Below are positions 11,612-20,452 of a stretch of DNA of 64,000 bases, piece after piece. The stretch's first letter is position 1, and the number at the start of each line of letters is the position of its first letter. A model generated the notes under the pieces. It did no database searches. It was not told the origin of the DNA and was given only the letters and a program-made list of their open reading frames with translations. A program made the position numbers and the translations under genes. The stretch comes from Vagococcus allomyrinae (GTDB lineage: Bacteria > Bacillota > Bacilli > Lactobacillales > Vagococcaceae): contig NZ_JAEEGA010000017.1 in NCBI RefSeq assembly GCF_017829975.1, positions 62,001 to 126,000 of the forward strand. Reading direction: 5' to 3'.

Positions 11612-12535
11612 ATGAATAGCTCGAAAAAGCATTACCAGTTTTCACGAGAAGAGTGGAAAAAATTTTACCGGAACGGTATCCCCCCTCTAACAGAAGAAGA
11701 ACTACAAGAAATCAAAAGTTTTAACGACCGCATCTCTCTTCAGGATGTGCAAGATATTTATATGCCCTTGACTCACTTGATTCATATATATATGAAAGAA
11801 TACGAATCCTTGCAGTTAAGCAAAGGTCTGTTTATGCAGTCCTATCAGCGGCACACCCCTTTTATTATTGGCATTGCCGGAAGTGTGGCTGTTGGTAAAA
11901 GTACCACTGCTCGTTTATTACAAATGATGCTTTCACGTATCTTTAAACGTCAGAACGTAAAATTGATTACCACCGATGGCTTCCTTTATCCTAACACCAT
12001 CTTAGAAGAACGTGGTATTATGGATCGCAAAGGCTTCCCTGAAAGCTATGATATGGAATTACTCATTGCTTTTCTCGACCAAGTAAAAAGCGGCCAAGAA
12101 AACATTGAAACACCTGTCTATTCACATGATATCTATGACATTATTCCCGGAAAAGCTGAGATTGTTAATGAACCAGACATTCTCATTGTCGAGGGAATTA
12201 ACGTCTTGCAGTTGCCGATGAATCAACAAATATACATCAGTGATTTCTTCGACTTTTCACTCTTTGTTGACGCTGAACCAGAACTGATTGAAACTTGGTA
12301 CCTCACTCGTTTTGAAGCTCTTTTGGACACAGCTTTCCAAGTACCAGGCAACTTCTATTATCCCTATGCCATTGGCCCGCGAAAAGACGCCTTAGATATG
12401 GCGAGACAAGTCTGGAAAGACGTTAACTTAAAAAATTTAGAAGAATACATCTTACCAACCCGCAACAACGCCGATGTGATCTTGCATAAAACACACGGCC
12501 ATGAGATTGACAACGTCTCTCTCACCAAGTATTAA
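11612..12535 (+). CDS. coaA: Type I pantothenate kinase
   Basis: 307 aa, the usual length of the bacterial type I enzyme. It phosphorylates pantothenate, the first and controlled step of CoA synthesis. The Walker A motif is GSVAVGKST (near residues 96-104). The catalytic region DGFLYPN, the KGFPESYD motif and the YYPYAIGPRKDA C-terminal region are all family-typical. The start is the ATG at 11612 behind GGAGGA (11597-11602). The nine earlier in-frame codons are not conserved. It is next to guaA. Confidence 0.95.
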   Translation: MNSSKKHYQFSREEWKKFYRNGIPPLTEEELQEIKSFNDRISLQDVQDIYMPLTHLIHIYMKEYESLQLSKGLFMQSYQRHTPFIIGIAGSVAVGKSTTARLLQMMLSRIFKRQNVKLITTDGFLYPNTILEERGIMDRKGFPESYDMELLIAFLDQVKSGQENIETPVYSHDIYDIIPGKAEIVNEPDILIVEGINVLQLPMNQQIYISDFFDFSLFVDAEPELIETWYLTRFEALLDTAFQVPGNFYYPYAIGPRKDALDMARQVWKDVNLKNLEEYILPTRNNADVILHKTHGHEIDNVSLTKY

Positions 12536-12545
12536 ACACATGAAC

Positions 12546-12564
12546 AAGCGAGCCTTGCTCGCTT
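12546..12564 (+). terminator. Hairpin after coaA
   Basis: Perfect 8-bp stem AAGCGAGC/GCTCGCTT with a 3-base CTT loop, followed by a poor T-tract (TATATAAAA). Probably a weak terminator or an attenuating hairpin before guaA. Confidence 0.55.
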
Positions 12565-12599
12565 TATATAAAACTAAATTAAGATAAGGGTGAAGTTAC

Positions 12600-14153
12600 G
12601 TGACAGTTGCCGACATGACAACATTAGAAAAAGTTATTGTACTAGACTTCGGAAGTCAGTACAATCAATTAATTACGCGCCGCATTCGTGAATTTGGCGT
12701 CTTCTCTGAATTGATGAGCCACCGCATTACGGCTGAAGAAATCAAAGCCATTGCTCCAAAAGGCATCATCTTTTCTGGCGGACCAAATAGCGTCTATGGA
12801 GACAAAGCTTTCAAAATCGATCCAGAAATTTTCAAACTGGGAATTCCAATTTTAGGTATTTGCTACGGCATGCAACTAATGACCCAAGAATTCGGTGGCG
12901 TTGTTGAAGGTGCCTCTAAAAAAGAATACGGCCAAGCCTTTATCGACATTCAAAATACCAAAGCCGGCTTGTTCAGTGGCTTACCAGAAAAACAACAAGT
13001 TTGGATGAGTCACGGCGATTTAGTCACAAAAGTACCAGAAGGCTTTAAAGTCACAGCTACTAGCACTGACTGTCCAATCGCTGCCATGGAAAACACAAAG
13101 TTAAACTTCCATGCCGTGCAATTTCACCCAGAAGTTCAACATTCAGAATACGGCAATGACATGTTGCGTCACTTTGCCTTTGACATTTGTGGCTGTACAG
13201 GCGACTGGTCAATGGGAAGCTTTATCGACATCGAAATCGCCAAAATTCGCGAAACCGTTGGCGACAAAAAGGTTCTACTTGCCCTATCAGGCGGCGTAGA
13301 CTCAAGCGTTGTTGGAGTTCTCTTACAAAAAGCCATCGGCGACCAATTAACTTGTATCTTCGTCGATCACGGCTTATTGCGCAAAGACGAAGGCGCTCAA
13401 GTTATGGAGATGTTAGGTGGAAAATTCGGCCTGAATATCATCAAAGTAGACGCCCAAAAACGTTTCTTAGATAAACTAGCTGGTGTATCCGATCCAGAAC
13501 AAAAACGCAAAATCATCGGTAATGAATTTATTTACGTCTTTGATGATGAAGCCACAAAACTGGAAGGCATTGAATTCCTAGCCCAAGGCACGCTTTACAC
13601 AGACGTGATTGAAAGCGGGACTGAAACAGCCGAAGTGATTAAATCTCACCACAACGTTGGTGGCTTACCAGAAGACATGCAATTCAAATTAATTGAACCA
13701 TTAAACACACTATTCAAAGACGAAGTTCGCGCCGTTGGAACCGAGCTTGGCATGCCTGATCACATCGTTTGGCGCCAACCATTCCCAGGTCCTGGTTTAG
13801 GTATTCGTGTCCTTGGTGAAATTACCGAAGAAAAATTAGAAATCGTCCGCGAATCTGACGCTATCTTACGTGAAGAAATCGCCGCTGCCGGTCTTGACCG
13901 TAGCATTTGGCAATACTTCACTGTCTTACCAGGCATCCGCAGTGTCGGTGTGATGGGCGATGGCCGTACCTACGACTATACGGTTGGTATCCGTGCCATT
14001 ACCTCAATTGACGGCATGACGGCTGACTTCGCTCGTATCGACTGGGATTTATTGCAAAAAATCTCTGTTCGTATCGTAAATGAAGTGGCTCATGTTAACC
14101 GCATCGTGTATGATATTACGAGTAAACCACCTGCAACTGTGGAGTGGGAATAA
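12600..14153 (+). CDS. guaA: GMP synthase (glutamine-hydrolysing)
   Basis: 517 aa, converts XMP to GMP using glutamine and ATP. The N-terminal class I glutamine amidotransferase has the nucleophile Cys88 in GICYGMQL and the His/Glu pair in [11 protein letters not shown]. The ATP-pyrophosphatase domain has LSGGVDSS near residue 230. The C-terminal dimerisation domain has [13 protein letters not shown] and ends KPPATVEWE. It starts at a GTG (12600) with AAGGGTGA six bases before. The 3' end of guaA is a known integration site for genomic islands, and a small accessory block follows here. Confidence 0.96.
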   Translation: MTVADMTTLEKVIVLDFGSQYNQLITRRIREFGVFSELMSHRITAEEIKAIAPKGIIFSGGPNSVYGDKAFKIDPEIFKLGIPILGICYGMQLMTQEFGGVVEGASKKEYGQAFIDIQNTKAGLFSGLPEKQQVWMSHGDLVTKVPEGFKVTATSTDCPIAAMENTKLNFHAVQFHPEVQHSEYGNDMLRHFAFDICGCTGDWSMGSFIDIEIAKIRETVGDKKVLLALSGGVDSSVVGVLLQKAIGDQLTCIFVDHGLLRKDEGAQVMEMLGGKFGLNIIKVDAQKRFLDKLAGVSDPEQKRKIIGNEFIYVFDDEATKLEGIEFLAQGTLYTDVIESGTETAEVIKSHHNVGGLPEDMQFKLIEPLNTLFKDEVRAVGTELGMPDHIVWRQPFPGPGLGIRVLGEITEEKLEIVRESDAILREEIAAAGLDRSIWQYFTVLPGIRSVGVMGDGRTYDYTVGIRAITSIDGMTADFARIDWDLLQKISVRIVNEVAHVNRIVYDITSKPPATVEWE

Positions 14154-14161
14154 CAAACAAA

Positions 14162-14205
14162 CCTCTATAAACGCTGTCTTATCAGTGTTTGTAGAGTGGT
14201 TTTTT
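14162..14205 (+). terminator. Terminator of guaA
   Basis: Stem of about 12 pairs with two G-U pairs (TCTATAAACGCT with AGTGTTTGTAGA), a short loop and a T6 run. Confidence 0.85.
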
Positions 14206-14598
14206 CTTTGTGGGCACACTTTGGTCACAGTTTCTTTCACTTTCTTTTTTCATCATTAACAAATTGATTATTATGTTTTTCAATAAAATTTTTGTTAGCA
14301 AGTTTTACATCCATCAACCCCGTTAAATTTTTTCCTATTCATTTATTTATTTTGAATCCCTGTTTCCCCAATATTCATTTTATTTGGGGGATAAATAAAA
14401 AACCTGTGAAAAGAGCCTAAGACGATATAAAATAAAGTCCTGCAACAATTCTGAATCCACTGCGGCCTTCATCAACGACTAAACGCGAAATAGAATTCAA
14501 GCCAATAATCAATTATGTTCTGATTATTGTTCCAAACTCTTTTCAATTATTCAATTTTGCCATTCTAAAAATATCCGAGATTACCTTGCCCTACCGCT
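14206..14598. other. Gene-free stretch behind guaA
   Basis: About 390 bases of AT-rich DNA. I find no convincing ORF, RNA gene, integrase remnant or second copy of the guaA 3' end. Confidence 0.5.
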
Positions 14599-15018
14599 TC
14601 AATTACTTTTTATTCTTTCCAGAAATTCTTCTGGTTTATACACAATCAAACCCGATTTCTCAAAATCTTTCGCATTCCGTGTTACCACTAAATCAATACC
14701 ATATCTCTTACTGCAAGCCACCGCCAAAGCATCTTCATAATCTGACATTTCCTCTCTCAAAGCATTAAGACAGTCTTCCTTATCTACTGGTAAAATAGCC
14801 ATTGTCTTAATTAATTTTTCAATTTCTATTTTTGCCTTTTCTTTACCTTGATACTTTTCAATCAAATAAAATATATCCGTTACCATATTTGCCGTAACGA
14901 CTCCTTGAATCACACCATACACTGAAGCCAAATAAATATCCTTGGCATTTCGATAAGTCACTTCATCTCGTCTAAATAAATAGTCCAACACAATATTAAT
15001 ATCAATTAAGACTTTCAT
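14599..15018 (-). CDS. PIN-domain toxin (VapC-like ribonuclease)
   Basis: 139 aa from the ATG at 15018 (GAGGAAAGG upstream). The PIN domain is recognisable from the first acidic residue in MKVLIDINIVLDYL, the SDYEDALAVACSKR helix with central acidic residues, and VVTRNAKDF near the end. Proteins of this type are Mg-dependent RNases neutralised by a co-transcribed antitoxin. The start lies inside the 3' end of the upstream antitoxin gene (17-base overlap, different frame), which fits tight co-translation. The RNA target is unknown. Confidence 0.8.
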   Translation of the reverse strand: MKVLIDINIVLDYLFRRDEVTYRNAKDIYLASVYGVIQGVVTANMVTDIFYLIEKYQGKEKAKIEIEKLIKTMAILPVDKEDCLNALREEMSDYEDALAVACSKRYGIDLVVTRNAKDFEKSGLIVYKPEEFLERIKSN

Positions 15019-15301
15019 ATTTACGCAACCTTTCCTCTTTTCGTTCCTTACGTAAATCATGAATGTCTATCGCCTCATTCATATCACTTAAAATACCGCC
15101 AAGAGACTCAACTATTTTGATCAATTCTTCTTTATTCTCTGACTGTTCAATCATTAACTTCTTCTTGCCAAACTCATCTTTCACTACCGTTAAAGATAAT
15201 TCTTCTATATTCTCAAAATCCACCAATTTCAAAATATCTTTAGGAATGCGAATTCCTTGGCTATTGCCCCACTCGTTCAGCTTAATTTTTACTTTTGCCA
15301 T
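15002..15301 (-). CDS. AbrB/MazE-like antitoxin of the PIN toxin
   Basis: 99 aa from the ATG at 15301. The first ~45 residues (MAKVKIKLNEWGNSQGIRI, then PKDILK) are the swapped-hairpin DNA-binding fold of MazE/AbrB antitoxins. The charged C-terminal tail (DLRKERKEERLRKYES) is the likely toxin-binding part. An in-frame ATG at 15328 is a possible alternative start. The frame is open to 15400, but that runs through the promoter. The predicted operator lies just upstream, so autorepression is likely. Confidence 0.78.
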   Translation of the reverse strand: MAKVKIKLNEWGNSQGIRIPKDILKLVDFENIEELSLTVVKDEFGKKKLMIEQSENKEELIKIVESLGGILSDMNEAIDIHDLRKERKEERLRKYESLN

Positions 15302-15358
15302 TTCAATAAAAAAATCCTTTTCTTTCATTTCCACTGGATACCACATCCTCTCAACTCT

Positions 15359-15388
15359 ATTATAGCAAAGTATATACAAAACGTATAT
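15359..15388 (-). promoter_or_regulatory. Promoter/operator of the toxin-antitoxin pair
   Basis: TATAAT (minus strand, 15359-15364). The inverted repeat ATATAC-AAAAC-GTATAT (15372-15388) lies where the -35 would be, which fits autorepression by the MazE-like protein. Confidence 0.6.
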
Positions 15389-15421
15389 CCATAAAATCAA
15401 TAATTTTTATCCCTTTTTTAC

Positions 15422-15727
15422 TTACACTCTAACTTTCTCTCGCTTCTCCAATATCTCTATTTTTTGTTCTATTGTATCCATACTTAATACAAATATTTCA
15501 TAGAATGATTGAAACATTATCGCTTGCGAATGATACTCTCTCACAATCTTCTTCTTGTTTAAAGGGATAGCTTGATTTTCAAAAAACTCGTTTACCAACG
15601 CCAAAGGTTCTTTCCAAGAAACTAGACGTTCCAAATACTCCTTTAACTCATGTAAATCCTGTTTAGTAATAGCTTTTAGAGGTTGCTTATTATCTGCCAA
15701 TAATTTTTTTCCTTTTTGCTTTTCCAT
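15422..15727 (-). CDS. Unrecognised small protein, divergent from the XRE regulator
   Basis: 101 aa from the ATG at 15727 (GAAAGGGG seven bases upstream). It is highly charged and mostly helical, with a Lys-rich N-terminus and a heptad-like C-terminus (TIEQKIEILEKREK). There is no signal peptide or membrane segment and I recognise no domain. A 17-bp palindrome (15751-15767) covers its promoter region and matches two others nearer the divergent XRE gene, so it is probably controlled by that repressor. Confidence 0.6.
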   Translation of the reverse strand: MEKQKGKKLLADNKQPLKAITKQDLHELKEYLERLVSWKEPLALVNEFFENQAIPLNKKKIVREYHSQAIMFQSFYEIFVLSMDTIEQKIEILEKREKVRV

Positions 15728-15750
15728 TTTACTTCCCCTTTCTAAATCTC

Positions 15751-15767
15751 TATGCAATAATTGCATA
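15751..15767. promoter_or_regulatory. Operator-like palindrome 1 (TATGC-N7-GCATA)
   Basis: TATGCAATAATTGCATA, a perfect palindrome around one central base. On the minus strand it is preceded by TTGACT, so it fills the -35/-10 spacer of the promoter for the 101-aa gene. Confidence 0.65.
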
Positions 15768-15969
15768 AAAGTCAATTCACTAAAATAATTTACTTAAAAG
15801 TACAATAAGACACTTTTATATCCTTTCAAACTCAGTCCGAAACAACTCACCAAGCTTTAAGCAATATCCAAAATTATTCTACTAGTTGTAATTATCTATG
15901 AAACTTAAATGAACGGCACACTTCTTATCAAAACAATTCAAATACATTCTATTCTTAACTCACTTCCAT

Positions 15970-16013
15970 TTTATGCGCTTATCGCATAAAAGTCAATATG
16001 CAATAAACGCATA
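15970..16013. promoter_or_regulatory. Operator-like palindromes 2 and 3
   Basis: TATGCGCTTATCGCATA (about 15972-15988) and TATGCAATAAACGCATA (15997-16013) have the same TATGC-N7-GCATA form as the site at 15751. Site 2 fills the spacer of a minus-strand TTGACT-N17-TAAAAT promoter. Site 3 lies just before the XRE gene. Confidence 0.65.
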
Positions 16014-16039
16014 ATGTAAAATTAATCTGAGGTGATATT

Positions 16040-16261
16040 ATGTACCATCGAATTCGTGATTTACGTGAAGACAAAGATCTAAATCAAAATCAACTTGCTC
16101 AGCTGCTAAATGTCAGCCAAACCACTTATTCTCGTTACGAAACAGGCAATTTGGATATTCCCACCTATTCTTTAATAAAGTTAGCTAACTATTATTCAAC
16201 AAGTGTCGACTATCTTTTGAATCTTACAGACACTATAGAACCCTATGAAAGAAAAGAATAA
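16040..16261 (+). CDS. XRE-family HTH regulator
   Basis: 73 aa, nearly all a Cro/C1-type HTH: RDLREDKDLNQNQLAQLLN, then VSQTTYSRYETG and LIKLANYYSTSVDYLL. This is the size of phage- or TA-type repressors. The start ATG follows GAGGTGAT. Three matching palindromes lie between this gene and the divergent 101-aa gene and are its likely operators. The role of the pair is not known. Confidence 0.85.
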   Translation: MYHRIRDLREDKDLNQNQLAQLLNVSQTTYSRYETGNLDIPTYSLIKLANYYSTSVDYLLNLTDTIEPYERKE

Positions 16262-16680
16262 CCTTAAATTAATTTCATTTTCTTGAACCAATATATTTTT
16301 GCCACAACTAAATCATACAATTCCATACAGTATTTGGAGCGACTAAGGGTCCACTTTGCGGACATGGGTTTTAATTTTGTAACTTGATCGGAAACATAAA
16401 GAGCCTCATCACATGCTGACGAGGCCTTTTATGTTAAATAAAAAATAGAAAGTCACATCAAAACACACGACTCTACGAAGATAACCTTTTAGATAGGAAT
16501 TAATAAGGAATCGACAAGATATCGATTTGTATTTTTCAATCTAAGCACTGCTTGTCAACATAGTTCATTTGAATGAAACTTCTAACAGATTACTAAGAAA
16601 AGATTCTCCACTTAGCAAACGGACTTCAGCATCATTGAAAACATATGTGTTCGATTTTAGCTTTCGTAAAATACCTGACA
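16262..16680. other. Intergenic stretch with one terminator
   Basis: About 420 bases without a convincing gene. One short frame ending LRVHFADMGFNFVT (stop near 16385) looks protein-like but I cannot place it. The terminator at 16403-16430 is the only clear element. Confidence 0.45.
16403..16430 (+). terminator. Terminator downstream of the XRE gene
   Basis: GCCTCATCA paired with TGACGAGGC around a 5-base loop, followed by CTTTT. Confidence 0.75.
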
Positions 16681-17250
16681 TTAACTTATTAGCTTATCTA
16701 CTAATTCTTTAGCTAGGTTTTCAACACGGATGGGACGCACACTTTTCATAAATATTCCAAAAAATTTTAATAGCGGAACCATTTTTGCCATACTGTCATT
16801 GCGATCCTTGCCGTACACAAGAGTTGGTTCAACATAGGCCACTTTTTTGCCACTCGATTTCAACAGCAATAGGATGTCAGCTTTCATCTTAACAAAGCTT
16901 TTGGGTCCTAATGTTCCCCCAATAAAGCCGATTTTAGCGACACCAAATTCTTCTGAAAGTGACAGCATGACTTCCGCTGGCAATCGATTAATTCTCACCA
17001 ATTCATCTGGATCTTTTTCTGGCCGACCAACAAAATCTACAATGCAATCAGCATCATTAGGGAATACTTTTTTCACAGATTCATAATTGGTAACATCGGC
17101 TCTGACATTTTTAATTTGTGAGTGCTGCAATTTGTTTTTCCCTGAACGTGAAACCACGTAAAACACCACTTCATTGTCTCTGTTAATCCATTCCTCTGTA
17201 ACAGCTCTTCCGATATAGCCGTTTCCTCCCAGTAAAACAATCTTCCGCAT
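16681..17250 (-). CDS. NAD(P)-dependent epimerase/oxidoreductase-like protein (atypical SDR)
   Basis: 189 aa. The N-terminal Rossmann motif is GGNGYIGRAV (about residues 8-17), with a basic VSRSGK after the second strand that suggests NADP. ADV and FVGRP follow in the usual places, and YVEPTLVYG resembles the end of the epimerase core. It is shorter than full epimerases. The start ATG has GAGGAGG upstream. It is divergent from an HxlR regulator, a common pairing in which the regulator controls a redox enzyme. The substrate is unknown. Confidence 0.78.
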   Translation of the reverse strand: MRKIVLLGGNGYIGRAVTEEWINRDNEVVFYVVSRSGKNKLQHSQIKNVRADVTNYESVKKVFPNDADCIVDFVGRPEKDPDELVRINRLPAEVMLSLSEEFGVAKIGFIGGTLGPKSFVKMKADILLLLKSSGKKVAYVEPTLVYGKDRNDSMAKMVPLLKFFGIFMKSVRPIRVENLAKELVDKLIS

Positions 17251-17324
17251 ATTATCCTCCTCAAGATTTACAGCATTTAGACGTTCAACCTGTAAGATCT
17301 TTTCTTTTTATCTTTACACTAGAT

Positions 17325-17382
17325 AGTATGAATATTATACTTAGTATCAAAATAGATAACAAGTACGCAGAATTAGTGTACT
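17325..17382. promoter_or_regulatory. Two dyads between the HxlR gene and its divergent oxidoreductase
   Basis: AGTAT-N7-ATACT at 17325-17341 and AGTAC-N11-GTACT at 17362-17382. HxlR regulators bind such dyads in divergent spacers. Assignment is by position only. Confidence 0.45.
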
Positions 17383-17414
17383 AAGTATTGTTAAGCATAC
17401 TAGGAGGAACACTT

Positions 17415-17780
17415 ATGAACATGACAGAGGAACAATTTATTAAATCACTCATCGCTTTACCAGCCAATGAAAATTGCCCAATCAGAAAATCTTTAGATTT
17501 ATTCAGTGGAAAATGGCGCACTTGGGTTCTCTTTGAGTTATGTAAAAAACCAGCCTATCGATTTGGCGAATTGCAAAGAGCGATCCCAAAAATTACCAAT
17601 ACGATGTTAACCTCAACTTTAAGAGACCTAGAAGGGATGGGCATTATTACTAGAAAACAATTTAATGAAATTCCTCCCCATGTTGAATATTCATTAACAG
17701 AAAGCGGACACGCATTAACGCCAATATTTTTTGAAATAGCTAAGTGGGCGGATACGTATTTACCTGTGGAGAATGACTAA
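17415..17780 (+). CDS. HxlR/MarR-type winged-helix regulator
   Basis: 121 aa from the ATG at 17415 (AGGAGG upstream). The HxlR family pattern is clear: NCPIRKSLDLFSGKWRTWVL, then FGELQRAIPKITNTMLTSTLRDLEGMGIITR, PHVEYSLTESG and a helical dimerisation end. The conserved N-terminal Cys (near residue 20) is present; in redox-sensing members it responds to electrophiles. It probably controls the divergent oxidoreductase. Confidence 0.88.
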   Translation: MNMTEEQFIKSLIALPANENCPIRKSLDLFSGKWRTWVLFELCKKPAYRFGELQRAIPKITNTMLTSTLRDLEGMGIITRKQFNEIPPHVEYSLTESGHALTPIFFEIAKWADTYLPVEND

Positions 17781-17901
17781 ACTCATATGATAAGATGACC
17801 CCGAGTCTCACTTAGAAATTATTCGCTGAACTGATGGCCATCGTAAGAAAATTTATTTATCCATATCCCTGAGGCCAATATTTTTACGAAGAAGCCAAAA
17901 A

Positions 17902-17944
17902 TAGCCCTTGATAGCACAAAGGTGTTCTTTGCTATCAAGGGCTA
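17902..17944 (-). terminator. Terminator of the LacI-headed catabolic operon
   Basis: 15-bp perfect stem (17902-17916 with 17930-17944). On the minus strand a T5 run follows, so it ends the operon whose last gene is the LacI regulator. Confidence 0.85.
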
Positions 17945-18003
17945 CTCTATAAAGGTCTCTGAAGGTCAAAAACTAATAAAAACAAACTTTTTTGATCCCA
18001 TTA

Positions 18004-18999
18004 CTAAAAAGATTCGCGATAATGTGTAGTTGTTTTAACATAAACCGTCTGTTCATTCCGCTGGGTATTATTTTCCAACTTATCAATCAAAATTTCACTG
18101 GCTAAAACACCAATCATAAACGAATCTTGTTCAATGGAACTAATCCGTGGACGTATCATGCGAGTCCAAGCCGGGTTTTCATACGTGCCTAACCCAAAGT
18201 CTCTTGGATAGGTCATCGACAGATGTTCTGTAATCATCAAAAAATGTTCTAACACTGGTTCATTCATGGTAAAAAAGCCAATTTTTTTCTGCTCTTTTTT
18301 GGCAAAAATCCCTTTAATTCGCTCAACTGCCTCTGCATCATCCTCAGGTATTTCAATTAAGAAGTGATCATTTTGAAGTTTTAAGGCTTTCTTAAAACCT
18401 AAATAACGTTCATTTCGCGTGCTGATATTTTTTAACGGCCAACTAACAAAGTAGATGTCGTCATAGTTTTGTCCCTTCATTTCCGACACAAATTCAAAGA
18501 CACAATCAAAATTATTAGATTGAACCGTAAGTGCCTCAATACTATTGGGCTTACGATCAATAAAAATGGTTGTTCCCTTGTCCAACATTTTATATTCATC
18601 CTTATCAGGATCGACTGGGTCGATGATTAGACCTGAGATCCCTCGATCTAACAACGATAAAATGCTTGAATTTTCTTTGTGGCTATCATTAGCAGAATTG
18701 GCAAAAAGCAAGCCGTAATCATGCTTATTAGCTGATTCTGAAATTCCAGAAATAATAATTGAGGTGAATGGATTTTCAATATCAGAAACAGACACTCCAA
18801 TTAATTTAAGATCGGATTTAACGAGGCCTCTAGCCACTGAACTTGGAGAGAAATTGGTATGAGCGATAACCTTTCCCACTTTAATTCGAGTCTCGGCACT
18901 CATCTGATCAAAACGTTCATTTAAATAATTCGACACCGTACTAACTGACACATTCGCAAAATTAGCAATATCTTTAATTGTAAGTTTTTTATTTTTCAT
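18004..18999 (-). CDS. LacI-family transcriptional regulator
   Basis: 331 aa. The N-terminal HTH TIKDIANFANVSVSTVSNYLN (residues 7-27) and the hinge region around SPSSVARGLVKS are followed by a periplasmic-binding-like effector domain. The closest known style is the KdgR-type branch. It is the last gene of the operon and overlaps the preceding gene by 11 bases, so it is made with the enzymes it controls. The palindrome at 27519-27534, which has the CG centre typical of LacI operators, is a candidate target. The inducer is unknown, presumably an operon substrate or sugar phosphate. Confidence 0.88.
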   Translation of the reverse strand: MKNKKLTIKDIANFANVSVSTVSNYLNERFDQMSAETRIKVGKVIAHTNFSPSSVARGLVKSDLKLIGVSVSDIENPFTSIIISGISESANKHDYGLLFANSANDSHKENSSILSLLDRGISGLIIDPVDPDKDEYKMLDKGTTIFIDRKPNSIEALTVQSNNFDCVFEFVSEMKGQNYDDIYFVSWPLKNISTRNERYLGFKKALKLQNDHFLIEIPEDDAEAVERIKGIFAKKEQKKIGFFTMNEPVLEHFLMITEHLSMTYPRDFGLGTYENPAWTRMIRPRISSIEQDSFMIGVLASEILIDKLENNTQRNEQTVYVKTTTHYRESF

Positions 19000-19735
19000 C
19001 GTCTCGTATTAAACGAAGATCCTCCTCTAGCATTTCTTTGGTTCCATTATACTCTAAAGTTAGATCAATGTTAGCTTTAAATTCAGTTAACAGACTTTGC
19101 CAAGGCAATTCTCCTGCCGCTAAATTGGTGACGACTAATTCACCTGCTTCATCGCGATAGTTTTTTAAATGAATGTAATCGGTGTAAGGAGCCAAACGGT
19201 TAATAGCTTCGGTCACTGACGTTCCCGTCCAAAGCCAATTCGCTAAATCGAAACAAAAACCAATTTCAAGCGCCCTTTGCTGACAAAAATCAAAAAAATG
19301 CTTAATGTCCTCCAAATGGCAATGTTCTCTTGTTTGATTATTTTCAACGTTGATCTTAAGGGGAAACTTAGTAAGCCGCTTTAAATCGACTAGACAAGTC
19401 TCAGTCAACTTATCAGGAAGGCTACCAAAATTAAACTTAATGCGCTTTGCGCCTAAAAGTACAGCTTCATTTAGATAGTCGTCTAACTTCTGATTAAGTC
19501 TCCCTGCTTGAAACATTTCATCATTAATACTGTAAAACAACGTAAGATCACGACTATTTGCCGCTATTGCTAAGTCGCTCAATTCACCTTCAAGACAGCT
19601 TTCAGCTAAAAATTCCCGTCTAATTTCCACAACTTCGACACCTAATGCCGCAATCAGTGGGATTAATTCAACTTGCTTTCGCCCCTGAGAAAGGGCTTCT
19701 TTAAATGCGATGGTATTTATGCCAAGTCTTCTCAT
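18989..19735 (-). CDS. Xylose isomerase-like TIM-barrel protein
   Basis: 248 aa from the ATG at 19735 (AGGTGA five bases before; a GTG lies at 19744). It belongs to the AP-endonuclease-2/sugar phosphate isomerase family: KINVENNQ, FCFDLANWLW, YIHLKNY and LTLEYNG are the metal- and substrate-site segments. It is a second, shorter relative of the 3-epimerase UlaE-like gene in the same operon. It may act as another isomerase or epimerase, and the reaction is unassigned. It overlaps the LacI gene by 11 bases. Confidence 0.75.
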   Translation of the reverse strand: MRRLGINTIAFKEALSQGRKQVELIPLIAALGVEVVEIRREFLAESCLEGELSDLAIAANSRDLTLFYSINDEMFQAGRLNQKLDDYLNEAVLLGAKRIKFNFGSLPDKLTETCLVDLKRLTKFPLKINVENNQTREHCHLEDIKHFFDFCQQRALEIGFCFDLANWLWTGTSVTEAINRLAPYTDYIHLKNYRDEAGELVVTNLAAGELPWQSLLTEFKANIDLTLEYNGTKEMLEEDLRLIRDDEK

Positions 19736-19744
19736 CTGACTCAC

Positions 19745-20452
19745 CTAAACTGAGTGGCGTCGTTGGCCATAGTAAGCATTCTCACCGTGTTTTCTATAAT
19801 AATGCTTATCCAATAAAAAAGAAGGAAGTTGATTATCTCCTCCATTTAACATTTGTGTACGATAAGCCATTTCGGCAATGGCTTCTAGCGCAATCGCATG
19901 GTTAACTGCAGCCATGGCATCTTGTCCCCAAGTGAATGGTCCATGATCATTAGTTAAAATACCAGGAACGGCTAGGTGATCCCTAGCTTCGTCTTCAAAA
20001 TTCTCAACAATCGTTTTTCCTGTGTTGAGCTCGTAGGCCGTTTCAACCTCGTTTTGAGTTAACGAGCGAGCAACAGGTACCTCTCCATAAAAGGTATCCG
20101 CATGAGTGGTCCCATAAACGGGAATGCTAAGACCTGCCTGAGCAAAGGATACCGCCCATTTAGAATGAGTATGAACGATGCCGCCAATGTCCTGCCACTG
20201 ACGATATAGAAAAACATGGGTTGGCGTATCACTGGACGGATTTAATTCCCCTTCAATGACCTTCCCAGAAAGGTCGACTACTACCATATCAGATGGTTGC
20301 AATTTCTCATAAGGCACACCACTAGGCTTAATCACCACATGATTGGTCGTTGGATCAATTCCACTGACATTCCCCCACGTTAATGTTACTAACTGGCTGT
20401 CAAAAAGGGCCATATTCGCTGCATAAACTTGTTCTTTTAATGACTCCAACAT
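19745..20452 (-). CDS. L-ribulose-5-phosphate 4-epimerase (AraD/UlaF family)
   Basis: 235 aa, class II aldolase fold. It converts L-ribulose-5-P to D-xylulose-5-P for the pentose phosphate route. Family motifs are LTWGNVSGID, VIKPSGVPYE, SSDTPTHVFLYR, the zinc-site IVHTHSKWA, TTHADTFYG and NDHGPFTWG. Length matches E. coli UlaF/AraD (~230). Its start overlaps the UlaE-like gene by 16 bases. With the 3-epimerase and the kinase it forms an L-xylulose/ascorbate-type pentose route. Confidence 0.9.
   Translation of the reverse strand: MLESLKEQVYAANMALFDSQLVTLTWGNVSGIDPTTNHVVIKPSGVPYEKLQPSDMVVVDLSGKVIEGELNPSSDTPTHVFLYRQWQDIGGIVHTHSKWAVSFAQAGLSIPVYGTTHADTFYGEVPVARSLTQNEVETAYELNTGKTIVENFEDEARDHLAVPGILTNDHGPFTWGQDAMAAVNHAIALEAIAEMAYRTQMLNGGDNQLPSFLLDKHYYRKHGENAYYGQRRHSV

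Noticed and set aside
16300-16385. Short frame ending LRVHFADMGFNFVT as a transposase or integrase remnant
   Set aside because: I could not match it to a family, and it is too short to support a pseudogene call.
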